Assembly (NCBI RefSeq): GCF_017874595.1 | Contig: NZ_JAGILA010000003.1 | Coordinates: forward strand, 486,861 to 550,860 | Length of the DNA stretch: 64,000 bases | From: Sinorhizobium kostiense | Lineage (GTDB): Bacteria > Pseudomonadota > Alphaproteobacteria > Rhizobiales > Rhizobiaceae | Reading direction: 5' to 3' | Shown: piece by piece, positions 46,108 to 54,091 of the stretch | Position numbering within the stretch: position 1 is the first letter of the stretch | How the letters are laid out: the number at the start of each line of letters is the position of its first letter | The notes under the pieces: generated by a model | What the model was told of the DNA's origin: nothing | Database searches by the model: none | What the model saw: the letters and a program-made list of their open reading frames with translations, nothing else | Program-made: the position numbers and the translations under genes

Positions 46108-46138
46108 TCACTTGAGACAAAATGTAGTATCAACTGAG
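46108..46138. promoter_or_regulatory. Direct repeats upstream of the Xre-RES operon
   Basis: TCACTTGAG at 46108-46116 and TCAACTGAG at 46130-46138 are near-identical direct repeats spaced 22 bases start to start, about two helical turns. They begin 13 bases upstream of the antitoxin start, so they are placed for autoregulation. Inference. Confidence 0.45.
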
Positions 46139-46167
46139 GCGAACGTCAAGTCAGCGAAGGCGGGGGG

Positions 46168-46385
46168 TTATGACAATATTGCCGTGACGATACGGCCCGT
46201 TGCACCTGAGGATTGGAAAGCCGGCATTGGCGACAAGACATCAAGCCTTCCCCAGCTTTCGATCGCCTTGCTCACCGGGCGTTCGCCTAGGCTCTCATCG
46301 GACAGTTCGCCCATGACCAGCGCAACATCCGTCCCGCCCTTTCTTACCTGACGCGTAAGCTGCTCCAAAGCGTCTGCCGACTTGG
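46168..46385 (-). pseudogene. Fragment of a short-chain dehydrogenase
   Basis: The frame contains [60 protein letters not shown]. This matches the region around the D-x-S/x and GRLDVLVNNA motif of SDR enzymes. Here NNA is replaced by SPMPA, and both ends are missing. It is joined to an ETF fragment. Confidence 0.55.
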
Positions 46386-46389
46386 GCTT

Positions 46390-46872
46390 CGAAGAGATCC
46401 ATGACGAGGCCGCAGTCGGCAAGCTGGAAGATCAGTGCCTCCTCGTCCTTGTTGATCGATACGATGACCTTCGAGTCCTTCATGACGGCAAGGTGCTGGA
46501 TGGCGCCCGAAATGCCACAGGCGATGTAGAGGTCGGGGGCGACCACGTTTCCGGTCTGGCCGACCTGCCAGTTGTTCGGCGCATGGCCGGCGTCGACGGC
46601 AGCGCGCGAGGCGCCGACGGCGGCACCGAGCTTATGGGCGACCCCGAAGAGCCTAGCGCGCGGCCGCGGGAGATAATGATCTTCGCCGAGGTCAGTTCCG
46701 GACGGTCGGAGGACGAGAGCTTGTCCTTGATGAATGTAGACAAAGAAAAAGTGGCCGCCGCCGGGACCTGTTCGACGGCAGCCGAGTTGCTGCCCTGGGA
46801 GGCAGACGGGAAGACTGTAGTTCGCGCGGTGATGACCCGCTTTGGCTCGCTTACCTCGGATTGGATTCCCAA
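46390..46872 (-). pseudogene. Electron-transfer flavoprotein alpha subunit remnant
   Basis: One frame gives [20 protein letters not shown] and [24 protein letters not shown]. After a small deletion and shift near 46640 another frame gives [80 protein letters not shown]. This is the FAD-binding C-terminal domain of EtfA/FixB. The N-terminal domain is absent. Confidence 0.8.
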
Positions 46873-46983
46873 CCGCCGACCGCGAGGAAGTAGGTTTCAG
46901 CCCAATGGCAGAAAGAATGCTTCCTATCCAGTGCTGCGCGATGGGAAGGGCGATCACCAGCCGCCCTCCCCCTTAGACCCATC

Positions 46984-48309
46984 TTAGATGTCGGTAGTCA
47001 TCGTTGGCAGTGGCCGCGTCAGGACACGGGTCTTCCCCAGAAGATAAACCAATCCTAACCCAAGCCAGCCGAATCCCAATCCGATGGCCACACGATCAAG
47101 GCTGAGAAAGAGGCTGGCGCAGAACAAAGCTCCCGCAACAGAAACCAGCATCAGCAGAGCGCGGCCGCTTCGCTCTTCCGGTTGTTTCAAAAGGTAGCCA
47201 ATGACGCAGATATTGACGGCGAAGAACGCTGTGAACGCGCCAAAGTTGATGAAGGAGGTCGATGTCGTGATATCGAACTTGATTGCGCCGAGCATCACCA
47301 CACCGACCAGGATGATGTTCACAACAGGCGTCTTCAGACGAGGATTGATGTAGCCAAACGGGGCGCTGGGAATAACGTTATCGCGGCCCATCACCAGGAG
47401 GAGCCGAGATGCGCTCGCATGCGCGCACAGTCCGGCGGCGAAGAAGGCAATGGCGACCACCAGCGTAAAGATGGTCTTGAACGTTTCGCCGCCCACTTGA
47501 CCGACGATCTCGTAGGCCGCGGTATCGACGCTGTCGAACGTCAACGACGGATGCACCACCATCATCAGGTAGGTGGCGACGATGAAGATCCCGCCGCCAA
47601 AAACTGTCGCGATCATGATCGCGCGCGGAATCGACTGACGCGGATTGACCGTCTCCTCGGAAAGGGTCGAAATCGCGTCAAAGCCGAGGAACGAGTAGCA
47701 TGCGACCGCGGCGCCAGCCATGATCATCGACCAGTTGGTCTGATCGTTGGTGAAGGGCTTTGCCGAGAACAACTCACCGTCAGGAAGGTGGCTGACGGCC
47801 ACGACGCACAGATATGCCAGCATCGCTACCATCAGGAGTTGGGTGGCCATGATGATCAGATTGATACGGTCTGTAAGCTTGATGCCAAGGGTGTTGACTA
47901 TCGTCGACAATACCGCGACGCCAACGACCCAAAAAGGGAACGGCACCGCGGGGGCGAGCGTAGACAGACTGGTCGCCGTCAAGAGGCATATGACCATCGG
48001 AATAAAGAAATAGTCCAGGAGAAGCACCCATCCGACGATAAAGCCGGAAATTGGCCCAAATACTTTCGAGGTGTAGGTGTAAGCCGAGCCCGCAACAGGG
48101 TTGCGTGAAGCCATGAAGCCGTAGCTGGCCGCGGTTGCGAGCATTGCCAGGGTTGCTACGACGTAGGCAGTGGCAACAGCTCCGCCGGTCTTGACTGCGA
48201 TAGCGCCGAAGGTCGCGATAACGACGAGCGGCGACATGTAGGAAAGGCCAAACATCGCGGCCGATGTTGTGCTGAGCCTCCTGTCGAGTTTTACGTGTTC
48301 ATTTGACAC
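46984..48309 (-). CDS. APC-superfamily amino acid/amine permease
   Basis: A 441-aa transporter with 12 predicted spans and the APC start LDRRLSTTSAAMFGLSYMSP, then ASRNPVAGSAYTYTSKVFGP and GFDAISTLSEETVNPRQSIP. The best comparison is the PuuP-type putrescine importer branch (inference). It starts about 58 bases after the FGase-like gene and is third in the leftward operon with the aminotransferase. Probably imports the substrate of the cluster. Confidence 0.85.
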   Translation of the reverse strand: MSNEHVKLDRRLSTTSAAMFGLSYMSPLVVIATFGAIAVKTGGAVATAYVVATLAMLATAASYGFMASRNPVAGSAYTYTSKVFGPISGFIVGWVLLLDYFFIPMVICLLTATSLSTLAPAVPFPFWVVGVAVLSTIVNTLGIKLTDRINLIIMATQLLMVAMLAYLCVVAVSHLPDGELFSAKPFTNDQTNWSMIMAGAAVACYSFLGFDAISTLSEETVNPRQSIPRAIMIATVFGGGIFIVATYLMMVVHPSLTFDSVDTAAYEIVGQVGGETFKTIFTLVVAIAFFAAGLCAHASASRLLLVMGRDNVIPSAPFGYINPRLKTPVVNIILVGVVMLGAIKFDITTSTSFINFGAFTAFFAVNICVIGYLLKQPEERSGRALLMLVSVAGALFCASLFLSLDRVAIGLGFGWLGLGLVYLLGKTRVLTRPLPTMTTDI

Positions 48310-48367
48310 TGTTATGTTCTCCTCTGTGGTTCTGGGCTAACCACCGGACATCAGCCGGAGGTTTTCA

Positions 48368-49129
48368 CTACTGCTTCTTTGGGGTCAGCATTCCTTTCAA
48401 GATGCGATGAAAACGGTCTGCCCAACCCGTTTCACCCTCTTTGTCGGAGATGAGATCGTTCCGGATCTCGATCATGGCGCCCGCGAAACCGAACGGGGCA
48501 GTGTGTCGCTCGATCGTGTGATACACACCATCGGTTGGCGCATATGGTTCGTTGTCGCCTACGACCAGATCGGGGTCCTGTCTCAGAGCGCTGAGAAGTT
48601 GTTGGGAAAGCCTGGTATCGTCGTTGTGAAGGATGCCCACATGCCAAGGTCTTTTGGCACCCTTGTAGACTGGGGTGTAGCTGTGGATCGAAATGAGCCA
48701 TGGTGAACGCTGGTTGCGCCCATCAATGATCCGATCAACCGCGGCATGGAACGGCTCGTAGACCTCGGCGCAGCGGGTCGATCGCTCGACATCCGACAAG
48801 GCGGCGTTTCCGGGAATCTCCGTCGTCTCGCTCAGCTTGATGATTGATCCCGGATGGTCGGGCTCCCGATTGATATCGAGCACCAATCTCGACACGTTCG
48901 CATAAACGAGTGGCGCGTCGAGAAGGTCAGAAAGCTTCTCGGCAACGCCGAGCGCACCGGGATCCCAAGCGATATGTTCTGTGAGTTTCTCCGGCGGAAG
49001 TCCCAACCCATCAAGATGGGGCGGGACGTAGTTGGACGCGTGCTCGCAGATCAAAACGATCTGCGAGTTGCCATCCTCATTCCGGACACTGACGGGCGTC
49101 CGATCAGCGAGGAATGGTTCGACCCCCAT
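48368..49129 (-). CDS. N-formylglutamate amidohydrolase-like protein
   Basis: A 253-aa FGase-family hydrolase: IVLICEHASNYVPPHLDGLG, DPGALGVAEKLSDLLDAPLV, YANVSRLVLDINREPDHPGS, ISIHSYTPVYKGAKRPWHVG. The metal-ligand candidates are in CEHASN and SIHSYTP. HutG-type enzymes cut N-formyl-L-glutamate to formate and glutamate, but here there are no histidine-degradation genes, so a gamma-glutamyl or formyl amide intermediate is more likely (inference). It begins two bases after the aminotransferase stop. Confidence 0.85.
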   Translation of the reverse strand: MGVEPFLADRTPVSVRNEDGNSQIVLICEHASNYVPPHLDGLGLPPEKLTEHIAWDPGALGVAEKLSDLLDAPLVYANVSRLVLDINREPDHPGSIIKLSETTEIPGNAALSDVERSTRCAEVYEPFHAAVDRIIDGRNQRSPWLISIHSYTPVYKGAKRPWHVGILHNDDTRLSQQLLSALRQDPDLVVGDNEPYAPTDGVYHTIERHTAPFGFAGAMIEIRNDLISDKEGETGWADRFHRILKGMLTPKKQ

Positions 49130-49131
49130 GG

Positions 49132-50508
49132 TTACGCCACCTCGCCCTTCACCGTGCCGTAAACGACGTCGAGAACTTCCTTGAGCACGGCGAGAAGTTC
49201 CTCGATCTGACCGTGTGTGGAGATGAAAGGCGGAGCAAGAACGACCGATGAACCCAATGGACGGATGATAAATCCCCGATCGCGGGCTTCTTTCGAAATC
49301 CGCTCGCCGATGCGCAAATCACCGGAGAACGATTGCTTCGTCTTCTTATCAGCAACCGTCTCGAGCGCGCCCATCAGGCCCATTCCCCGCGCTTCTCCGA
49401 TCATCGGATGATCCGCCAGCGCGCGGAGGCCGGATTGGAACGTCTCGCTCACGGATTTCACATTCTCGAAAACGCCCTCTTCAGTGATGATCCGAATTGC
49501 CTCAAGCGAAATCGCACATCCAACCGGATGGCCGCCGGTGGTGAACCCATGCGGAAACTCTTCCCAAACCTCACTTGCTGCTGTCGCCCGCTTGTCGATG
49601 TCAGCCGAGAGCATGACGGCGCCCATCGGGAAGTAACCGGCAGACATACTCTTCGAAGCAACGATGATGTCCGGCTGTTGTCCGACTGCCAGCGTCCCCC
49701 AGAGGCTGCCGGTGCGGCCAAAGCCGCAGATCACTTCGTCTGCGATCAACGGAATGCCATACCTTTGGAGGACCGGCTGGATCTTCGCAAAGTAGGTCGC
49801 CGGCGGAACAATGACGCCACCTGCGCCCATCACTGGCTCGGCGAACATGCCGGCGATCGTCTCGGGGCCTTCCTGAAGGATTCGTGTCTCCAGGTTGGCA
49901 GCAAGACGAGCAGCGAATTCATCGTCGCCCTCGCCGGGCAGTGCGAAACGCCAAGCGTGGGGGCAATCGAGTGTGACGATTTCCGGGCCCGGAAGCCCGA
50001 AGGCCTTAACGTAGTCCTTGCCGGTCAGCGCCGAGGCCATGACCGTGGCGCCATGATATGCATTCTTGCGAGTCAGAAGTTTGCGGCGCTCAGGCCTGCC
50101 TTCGGCAGCCCACATCATCCAGAGCAGCTTGACAATGGATTCGTTGGCTTCCGATCCGGAGTTGGTGAAGAACACGCGGCTCATCGGCGCAGGTGCGAGC
50201 TTGAGCATCCGTTCCGCCAGTTCAACGGTCGGCTTCGAGTTGCGGCCGAAGAACGTGTGATAGCCGGGGAACTCCTGATACTGCTTGAGTGCTGCATCGC
50301 TAAGGCGCCGCTCGGAGAAGCCGAGCGTCATGTTCCACAGACCGGAATTCCCTTCAAAGTACCGGCGGCCGACAGTGTCAATGATATAGGGACCTTCTCC
50401 GTGATCAATGATTACGGGGCCATCCGTTTTTAGCGAAGGAAGATCAGTGAACGTGTGGAAGAAGCTAGTCGCTTCGCGGCGCTCCCAAGACTGGGCTGCA
50501 ATATTCAT
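49132..50508 (-). CDS. Class III aminotransferase
   Basis: A 458-aa PLP enzyme of the omega-amino-acid/GABA aminotransferase group: GNSGLWNMTLGFSERRLSDA, VFFTNSGSEANESIVKLLW, RKNAYHGATVMASALTG, LIADEVICGFGRTGSLWGTL and the Schiff-base lysine in IIVASKSMSAGYFPMGAVML. First gene of the leftward operon. A shared operator-like site lies 46-71 bases upstream of its ATG. Together with the ligase and aldehyde dehydrogenase across the divergent promoter it fits removal of an amino group in amine degradation. Confidence 0.92.
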   Translation of the reverse strand: MNIAAQSWERREATSFFHTFTDLPSLKTDGPVIIDHGEGPYIIDTVGRRYFEGNSGLWNMTLGFSERRLSDAALKQYQEFPGYHTFFGRNSKPTVELAERMLKLAPAPMSRVFFTNSGSEANESIVKLLWMMWAAEGRPERRKLLTRKNAYHGATVMASALTGKDYVKAFGLPGPEIVTLDCPHAWRFALPGEGDDEFAARLAANLETRILQEGPETIAGMFAEPVMGAGGVIVPPATYFAKIQPVLQRYGIPLIADEVICGFGRTGSLWGTLAVGQQPDIIVASKSMSAGYFPMGAVMLSADIDKRATAASEVWEEFPHGFTTGGHPVGCAISLEAIRIITEEGVFENVKSVSETFQSGLRALADHPMIGEARGMGLMGALETVADKKTKQSFSGDLRIGERISKEARDRGFIIRPLGSSVVLAPPFISTHGQIEELLAVLKEVLDVVYGTVKGEVA

Positions 50509-50883
50509 GAGGTCTCCTCCGATTAGGGACGACAGATTCTGTTCTTGGCATTAATTGCGTTTTGATGAGGCAAAACACTAAGCGTGATCGAACACCATCT
50601 TGCGGATTTTGTCAATTCATGTTCAAAGTGCTTTTTGCGAGACAGGGGCAAACGAGCCGCGTCTCGGCCGGAGGACATCGCAAAATGGCGCTTCTACGGG
50701 ATGTTTTCCGCATCCGAATCTATTTGCCGGTGTTTTCAAAGGCCGAGAAATCTCGGGAGCTCGGCTAAAGGTGTGCCAGATGCGCGGGTGACGGAGTGTG
50801 CGCTTAGCCTGCGTAAGATGCAATTGACGTTTTTTTGGTGGCTGACCCAGCTGTAGGGCCGGCCTGCTTCGGAGGAGAAGAGA
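50509..50883. other. Divergent promoter region of the catabolic cluster
   Basis: 375 bases between the aminotransferase (minus) and the ligase (plus). The shared operator-like site is at 50554-50579. The remainder shows no gene; short plus-strand frames at 50562-50860 are not protein-like. Confidence 0.5.
50554..50579. promoter_or_regulatory. Operator-like site, copy 1 (GntR candidate)
   Basis: ATTGCGTTTT-N7-CAAAACACT. Outside the seven central bases it is identical to 58787-58812, upstream of the GntR gene. It contains an imperfect inverted repeat (GTTTTG-N6-CAAAAC here). It lies 46 bases before the aminotransferase start. Likely bound by the GntR regulator of this cluster (inference). Confidence 0.7.
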
Positions 50884-52329
50884 TTGAACTACGAGTTTTT
50901 TCCACGCCGCGACGCGGTTCGTTCGACCGAGATCGACGGCACCTTGGGACTGAGAAGGGAGTCACCCGCGGGTCGGTTGACGCTCGACGAGTTGAGGGAT
51001 GCGGTTTCCAAGGGGGAAATTGACACCGTCATTGTTGCTATGACCGACATGCAGGGCCGTCTCATCGGCAAACGCCTCACCGCCCGCTTTTTCCTTGAAA
51101 CGAATGTGTCGCCGCAGCTTTTCTGCGACTATTTCCTTGCTACCGATATGGAGATGACGCTCGTTCCCGGATACGAGTCATCCTCCTGGGCAAAAGGTTA
51201 CGGTGACTTCGCTTTGGTCCCGGATATCTCGACGTTGCGGGCGATACCATGGTTGCCGAAAACCGCCCTTGTTCTATCGGATGTCACGACATCTGGCGGT
51301 GTGCCCTTGAACCATTCTCCGCGCCAGGTCCTTCGGCGACAGCTCGATCGACTGGCAAAGTGCGGTTTTGCCGCGGACATGGCAGCAGAGCTCGAGTTCT
51401 ATCTCTTCAATCAAACGTTCGAGGAGGCCCGTTCGGGGAAATACGACAATCTGAAGTTCTCAAGCTGGTATCCTGAAGACGGCCACATTTTCCAAACTTC
51501 CAAAGACGAGCCCTACATTCGCTCGATCCGCAACCTGATGGAGCTCGCGGATATCCCTATCGAAGGTTCAAAAGCCGAGTGCAGCCCGGGCCAGCAGGAA
51601 ATCAACCTCCAATACGCCGAGGCTCTGGAAACCTGCGATCGTCTCGTCCTCTACAAGAACGGGTGCAAGGAAATTGCCTATCAGATGGGTAAGTCAGTGA
51701 GCTTTATGGCAAAGCTGAGCGAAACCCTTTCCGGTAATTCGTGCCACATCCACCTTTCACTTCGCAATCTGGAAACGGGAGCATCCGGCTTCTTCGATCC
51801 ATCGCGCGAAGACGGTATGTCCGACGTTTTCAAGCAGTTTCTGGCCGGCGCAATCAAACACGCGCCGGCTGCCACTTACTTTTATGCTCCGAACATCAAC
51901 TCCTATAAGCGCTTCACCGCTGGGACTTTTGCGCCGACGCGGCTGGCTTGGTCGGTTGACAACCGAACCACCGCCTATCGCGTCCTGGGCCAAGGTAAGT
52001 CCTTGCGGTTCGAATGCCGCGTTCCAGGCGCCGATGCCAACCCATACTTGGCATTCGCGGCACTGATCGCCAGCGGCTTGCAGGGAATTGAGGAGGAGTT
52101 GGTACTCCAGGATGCGTTCGCTGGCGACGCTTACGAAGCAGACAATGTGCCTCGGATACCTGGCGCGCTGTATCGATCTCTTGATCAACTCGAAGCTTCT
52201 TGCGCGTTTGAGAAAGCGCTCGGAGAAGACGTCGTCAGACATTACCTCCATTGCGGCCGTTGGGAACTCGGCGCTTTCGAAGGCGCTGTGACGGACTGGG
52301 AAAAGCTCCGGCTGTTCGAGCGTTGCTGA
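50884..52329 (+). CDS. Glutamine-synthetase-like gamma-glutamyl ligase
   Basis: A 481-aa GS-fold ligase starting at TTG 50884 after CGGAGGAGAAG. Conserved catalytic parts: AELEFYLF, KAECSPGQQEINLQYAEA, GNSCHIHLSLRN, NSYKRFTAGTFAPTRLAWSV, FECRVPGADANPYLAFAALI. It is like PuuA/IpuC-type enzymes that couple glutamate to an amine using ATP rather than like GlnA. First gene of the rightward operon with aldehyde dehydrogenase and the DMFase-like subunits. The amine is unknown. Confidence 0.88.
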   Translation: MNYEFFPRRDAVRSTEIDGTLGLRRESPAGRLTLDELRDAVSKGEIDTVIVAMTDMQGRLIGKRLTARFFLETNVSPQLFCDYFLATDMEMTLVPGYESSSWAKGYGDFALVPDISTLRAIPWLPKTALVLSDVTTSGGVPLNHSPRQVLRRQLDRLAKCGFAADMAAELEFYLFNQTFEEARSGKYDNLKFSSWYPEDGHIFQTSKDEPYIRSIRNLMELADIPIEGSKAECSPGQQEINLQYAEALETCDRLVLYKNGCKEIAYQMGKSVSFMAKLSETLSGNSCHIHLSLRNLETGASGFFDPSREDGMSDVFKQFLAGAIKHAPAATYFYAPNINSYKRFTAGTFAPTRLAWSVDNRTTAYRVLGQGKSLRFECRVPGADANPYLAFAALIASGLQGIEEELVLQDAFAGDAYEADNVPRIPGALYRSLDQLEASCAFEKALGEDVVRHYLHCGRWELGAFEGAVTDWEKLRLFERC

Positions 52330-52354
52330 TCTGGGAACATAAGAGGTCTATAAA

Positions 52355-53743
52355 ATGGCATCGTTTGAAACGATAACCCCGGTTGACGGTTCCGTATTGC
52401 TGGTGCGGGAACGCCCCACGGCTCGGGAGGTGGACGCAGCGCTTTCCAGGGCAGCTAACGGCTTTAGAGCATGGCGTGACTGGTCGCTGGAACGCCGAAT
52501 TGAGCTTCTCGAACGCGCGGTTGCGGCATTCGTAGGCGATAAGGAAGCCATTGCCGAAGAAATCACGAGGCAAATCGGCCGTCCAATCGCCTACAGCGGC
52601 GGCGAGGTGAACGGGTTTGAGGCGCGCGCTCGGACTATGCTGCGGCTGGCTCCAGAAGCACTCTCCCCTCATGTTCCGCCCGCGATCGACGGCTTCGAGC
52701 GCGATATTCAGCGCGCTCCGCTCGGGATAGTCGCTGTTCTGGCTCCGTGGAACTATCCGTTTCTTGCCGCCGTCAACGCGGTAATGCCTGCACTTGCAGC
52801 CGGAAACGTGGTCGTCTTGAAGCACTCCGACCAGACACCCCTGGCGGCAGAGCGGATGGATCAGGCATTCCGCTACGCCGGCTTGCCCGACGGTGTTTTC
52901 CAGTATCTCCACATTGACCATGACCAGGTCGCTGAGATGATCGCTGATCCCCGTGTTGCCTATGTTTGCTTCACCGGATCCGTGACCGGAGGCCATGCCG
53001 TTCAGCGTGCTCTCGCGAGATCCTTCACTTCCGCGGGACTCGAGTTAGGCGGCAAAGATCCGGCTTATGTTCGCGAAGACGCCAACATCGATTACGCTAT
53101 CGCGAACATAGCGGAGGGAATCTTCTTCAACTCGGGGCAAAGCTGCTGCGGCATCGAACGCGTTTACGTGCATGAGCGGCATTTCAATACTGTGGTTGAT
53201 GGGCTCGTCGCCTACGCGGAGCAGCTGAAGCTCGGCGATCCGAGAGACCACAGCACGACCCTCGGTCCCATGGTGAAAACCTCAGCGGCGAACTCTGTCC
53301 GCGACCAAATCAACAAAGCTTTAGCTCAAGGGGCGCGTTCCCTCGTTGATGCGAGGAAATTTGCTGCAGATACTGGCCGCACAGCCTATCTTGCACCGCA
53401 GATTATTATCAACTGCGATCATTCGATGTCGATCATGAGCGAAGAAACGTTTGGTCCGGTGGCAGGCGTGATGGCTGTCAGATCCGACCGGGAGGCGGTG
53501 CGCCTTATGAACGACAGCCGCTACGGGCTCACCGCATCGATCTGGACTTCGGATCGTGACGCAGCGCGCGCAATTGGTGATCAGCTTGAAACCGGCACTG
53601 TGTTCATGAACCGCTGCGATTACCTCGATCCCGAGCTTGCCTGGACCGGCGTAAAGGATTCAGGTCGAGGAGCGACATTGTCGCGGCTGGGCTTCGACTA
53701 TCTCACACGCCCAAAGTCCTACCATTTCAAGCTGAGCGTTTGA
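52355..53743 (+). CDS. NAD(P)+-dependent aldehyde dehydrogenase
   Basis: A 462-aa ALDH: PWNYPFLAAVNAVMPALAAG, KHSDQTPLAAERM, CFTGSVTGGHAVQRAL, general base in SAGLELGGKDPAYV, catalytic Cys in FFNSGQSCCGIERVYV, and MSEETFGPVAGVM. Length is slightly short of 480-500 but complete. It would oxidise the aldehyde formed after oxidation of a (gamma-glutamyl-)amine. 25 bases after the ligase gene. Confidence 0.93.
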   Translation: MASFETITPVDGSVLLVRERPTAREVDAALSRAANGFRAWRDWSLERRIELLERAVAAFVGDKEAIAEEITRQIGRPIAYSGGEVNGFEARARTMLRLAPEALSPHVPPAIDGFERDIQRAPLGIVAVLAPWNYPFLAAVNAVMPALAAGNVVVLKHSDQTPLAAERMDQAFRYAGLPDGVFQYLHIDHDQVAEMIADPRVAYVCFTGSVTGGHAVQRALARSFTSAGLELGGKDPAYVREDANIDYAIANIAEGIFFNSGQSCCGIERVYVHERHFNTVVDGLVAYAEQLKLGDPRDHSTTLGPMVKTSAANSVRDQINKALAQGARSLVDARKFAADTGRTAYLAPQIIINCDHSMSIMSEETFGPVAGVMAVRSDREAVRLMNDSRYGLTASIWTSDRDAARAIGDQLETGTVFMNRCDYLDPELAWTGVKDSGRGATLSRLGFDYLTRPKSYHFKLSV

Positions 53744-53752
53744 GGTGCCGAC

Positions 53753-54091
53753 ATGTCGAGATACTCGCTTCAAGAGGAAGACAAGCAATACATCGACGAG
53801 TTTATGAAAAAACCGATCGGCTATCACAGCCCGGGACTCCAGCGCGTGCTGAACGTTATGCGCGGCGGAGATGTCAATGGGAAATACGTCTTAGTCATCC
53901 TCGAGCCGTTTCGCAGATGGGCGCTCGGTCGGCTTCCTGCTCGCCGTGGCGAGCCAATCTCGCTGGTGGAGGGTGTGGAATATACCTGCCAACTGCAAGC
54001 TGAACGCGACGTGTTCATTCGCCGGTGGAGGGATCTGACCGGCGAAGACATCAGCGATGCATTAAACAGGGAGGGTTCCGCAAATGCTTAA
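53753..54091 (+). CDS. N,N-dimethylformamidase-type small (alpha) subunit
   Basis: A 112-aa protein: YSLQEEDKQYIDEFMKKPIG, YHSPGLQRVLNVMRGGDVNG, KYVLVILEPFRRWALGRLPA. Length, position directly before the large subunit (eight-base overlap) and sequence agree with the ~15-kDa subunit of DMFase. The small subunit packs against the large one in an alpha2-beta2 unit. ATG 53753 lies ten bases after the ALDH stop. Confidence 0.8.
   Translation: MSRYSLQEEDKQYIDEFMKKPIGYHSPGLQRVLNVMRGGDVNGKYVLVILEPFRRWALGRLPARRGEPISLVEGVEYTCQLQAERDVFIRRWRDLTGEDISDALNREGSANA

Noticed and set aside
47182..50433. Long plus-strand frames opposite the permease, FGase and aminotransferase genes
   Set aside because: High-GC antisense frames rich in Arg/Asp/His; the minus-strand genes have all family motifs.
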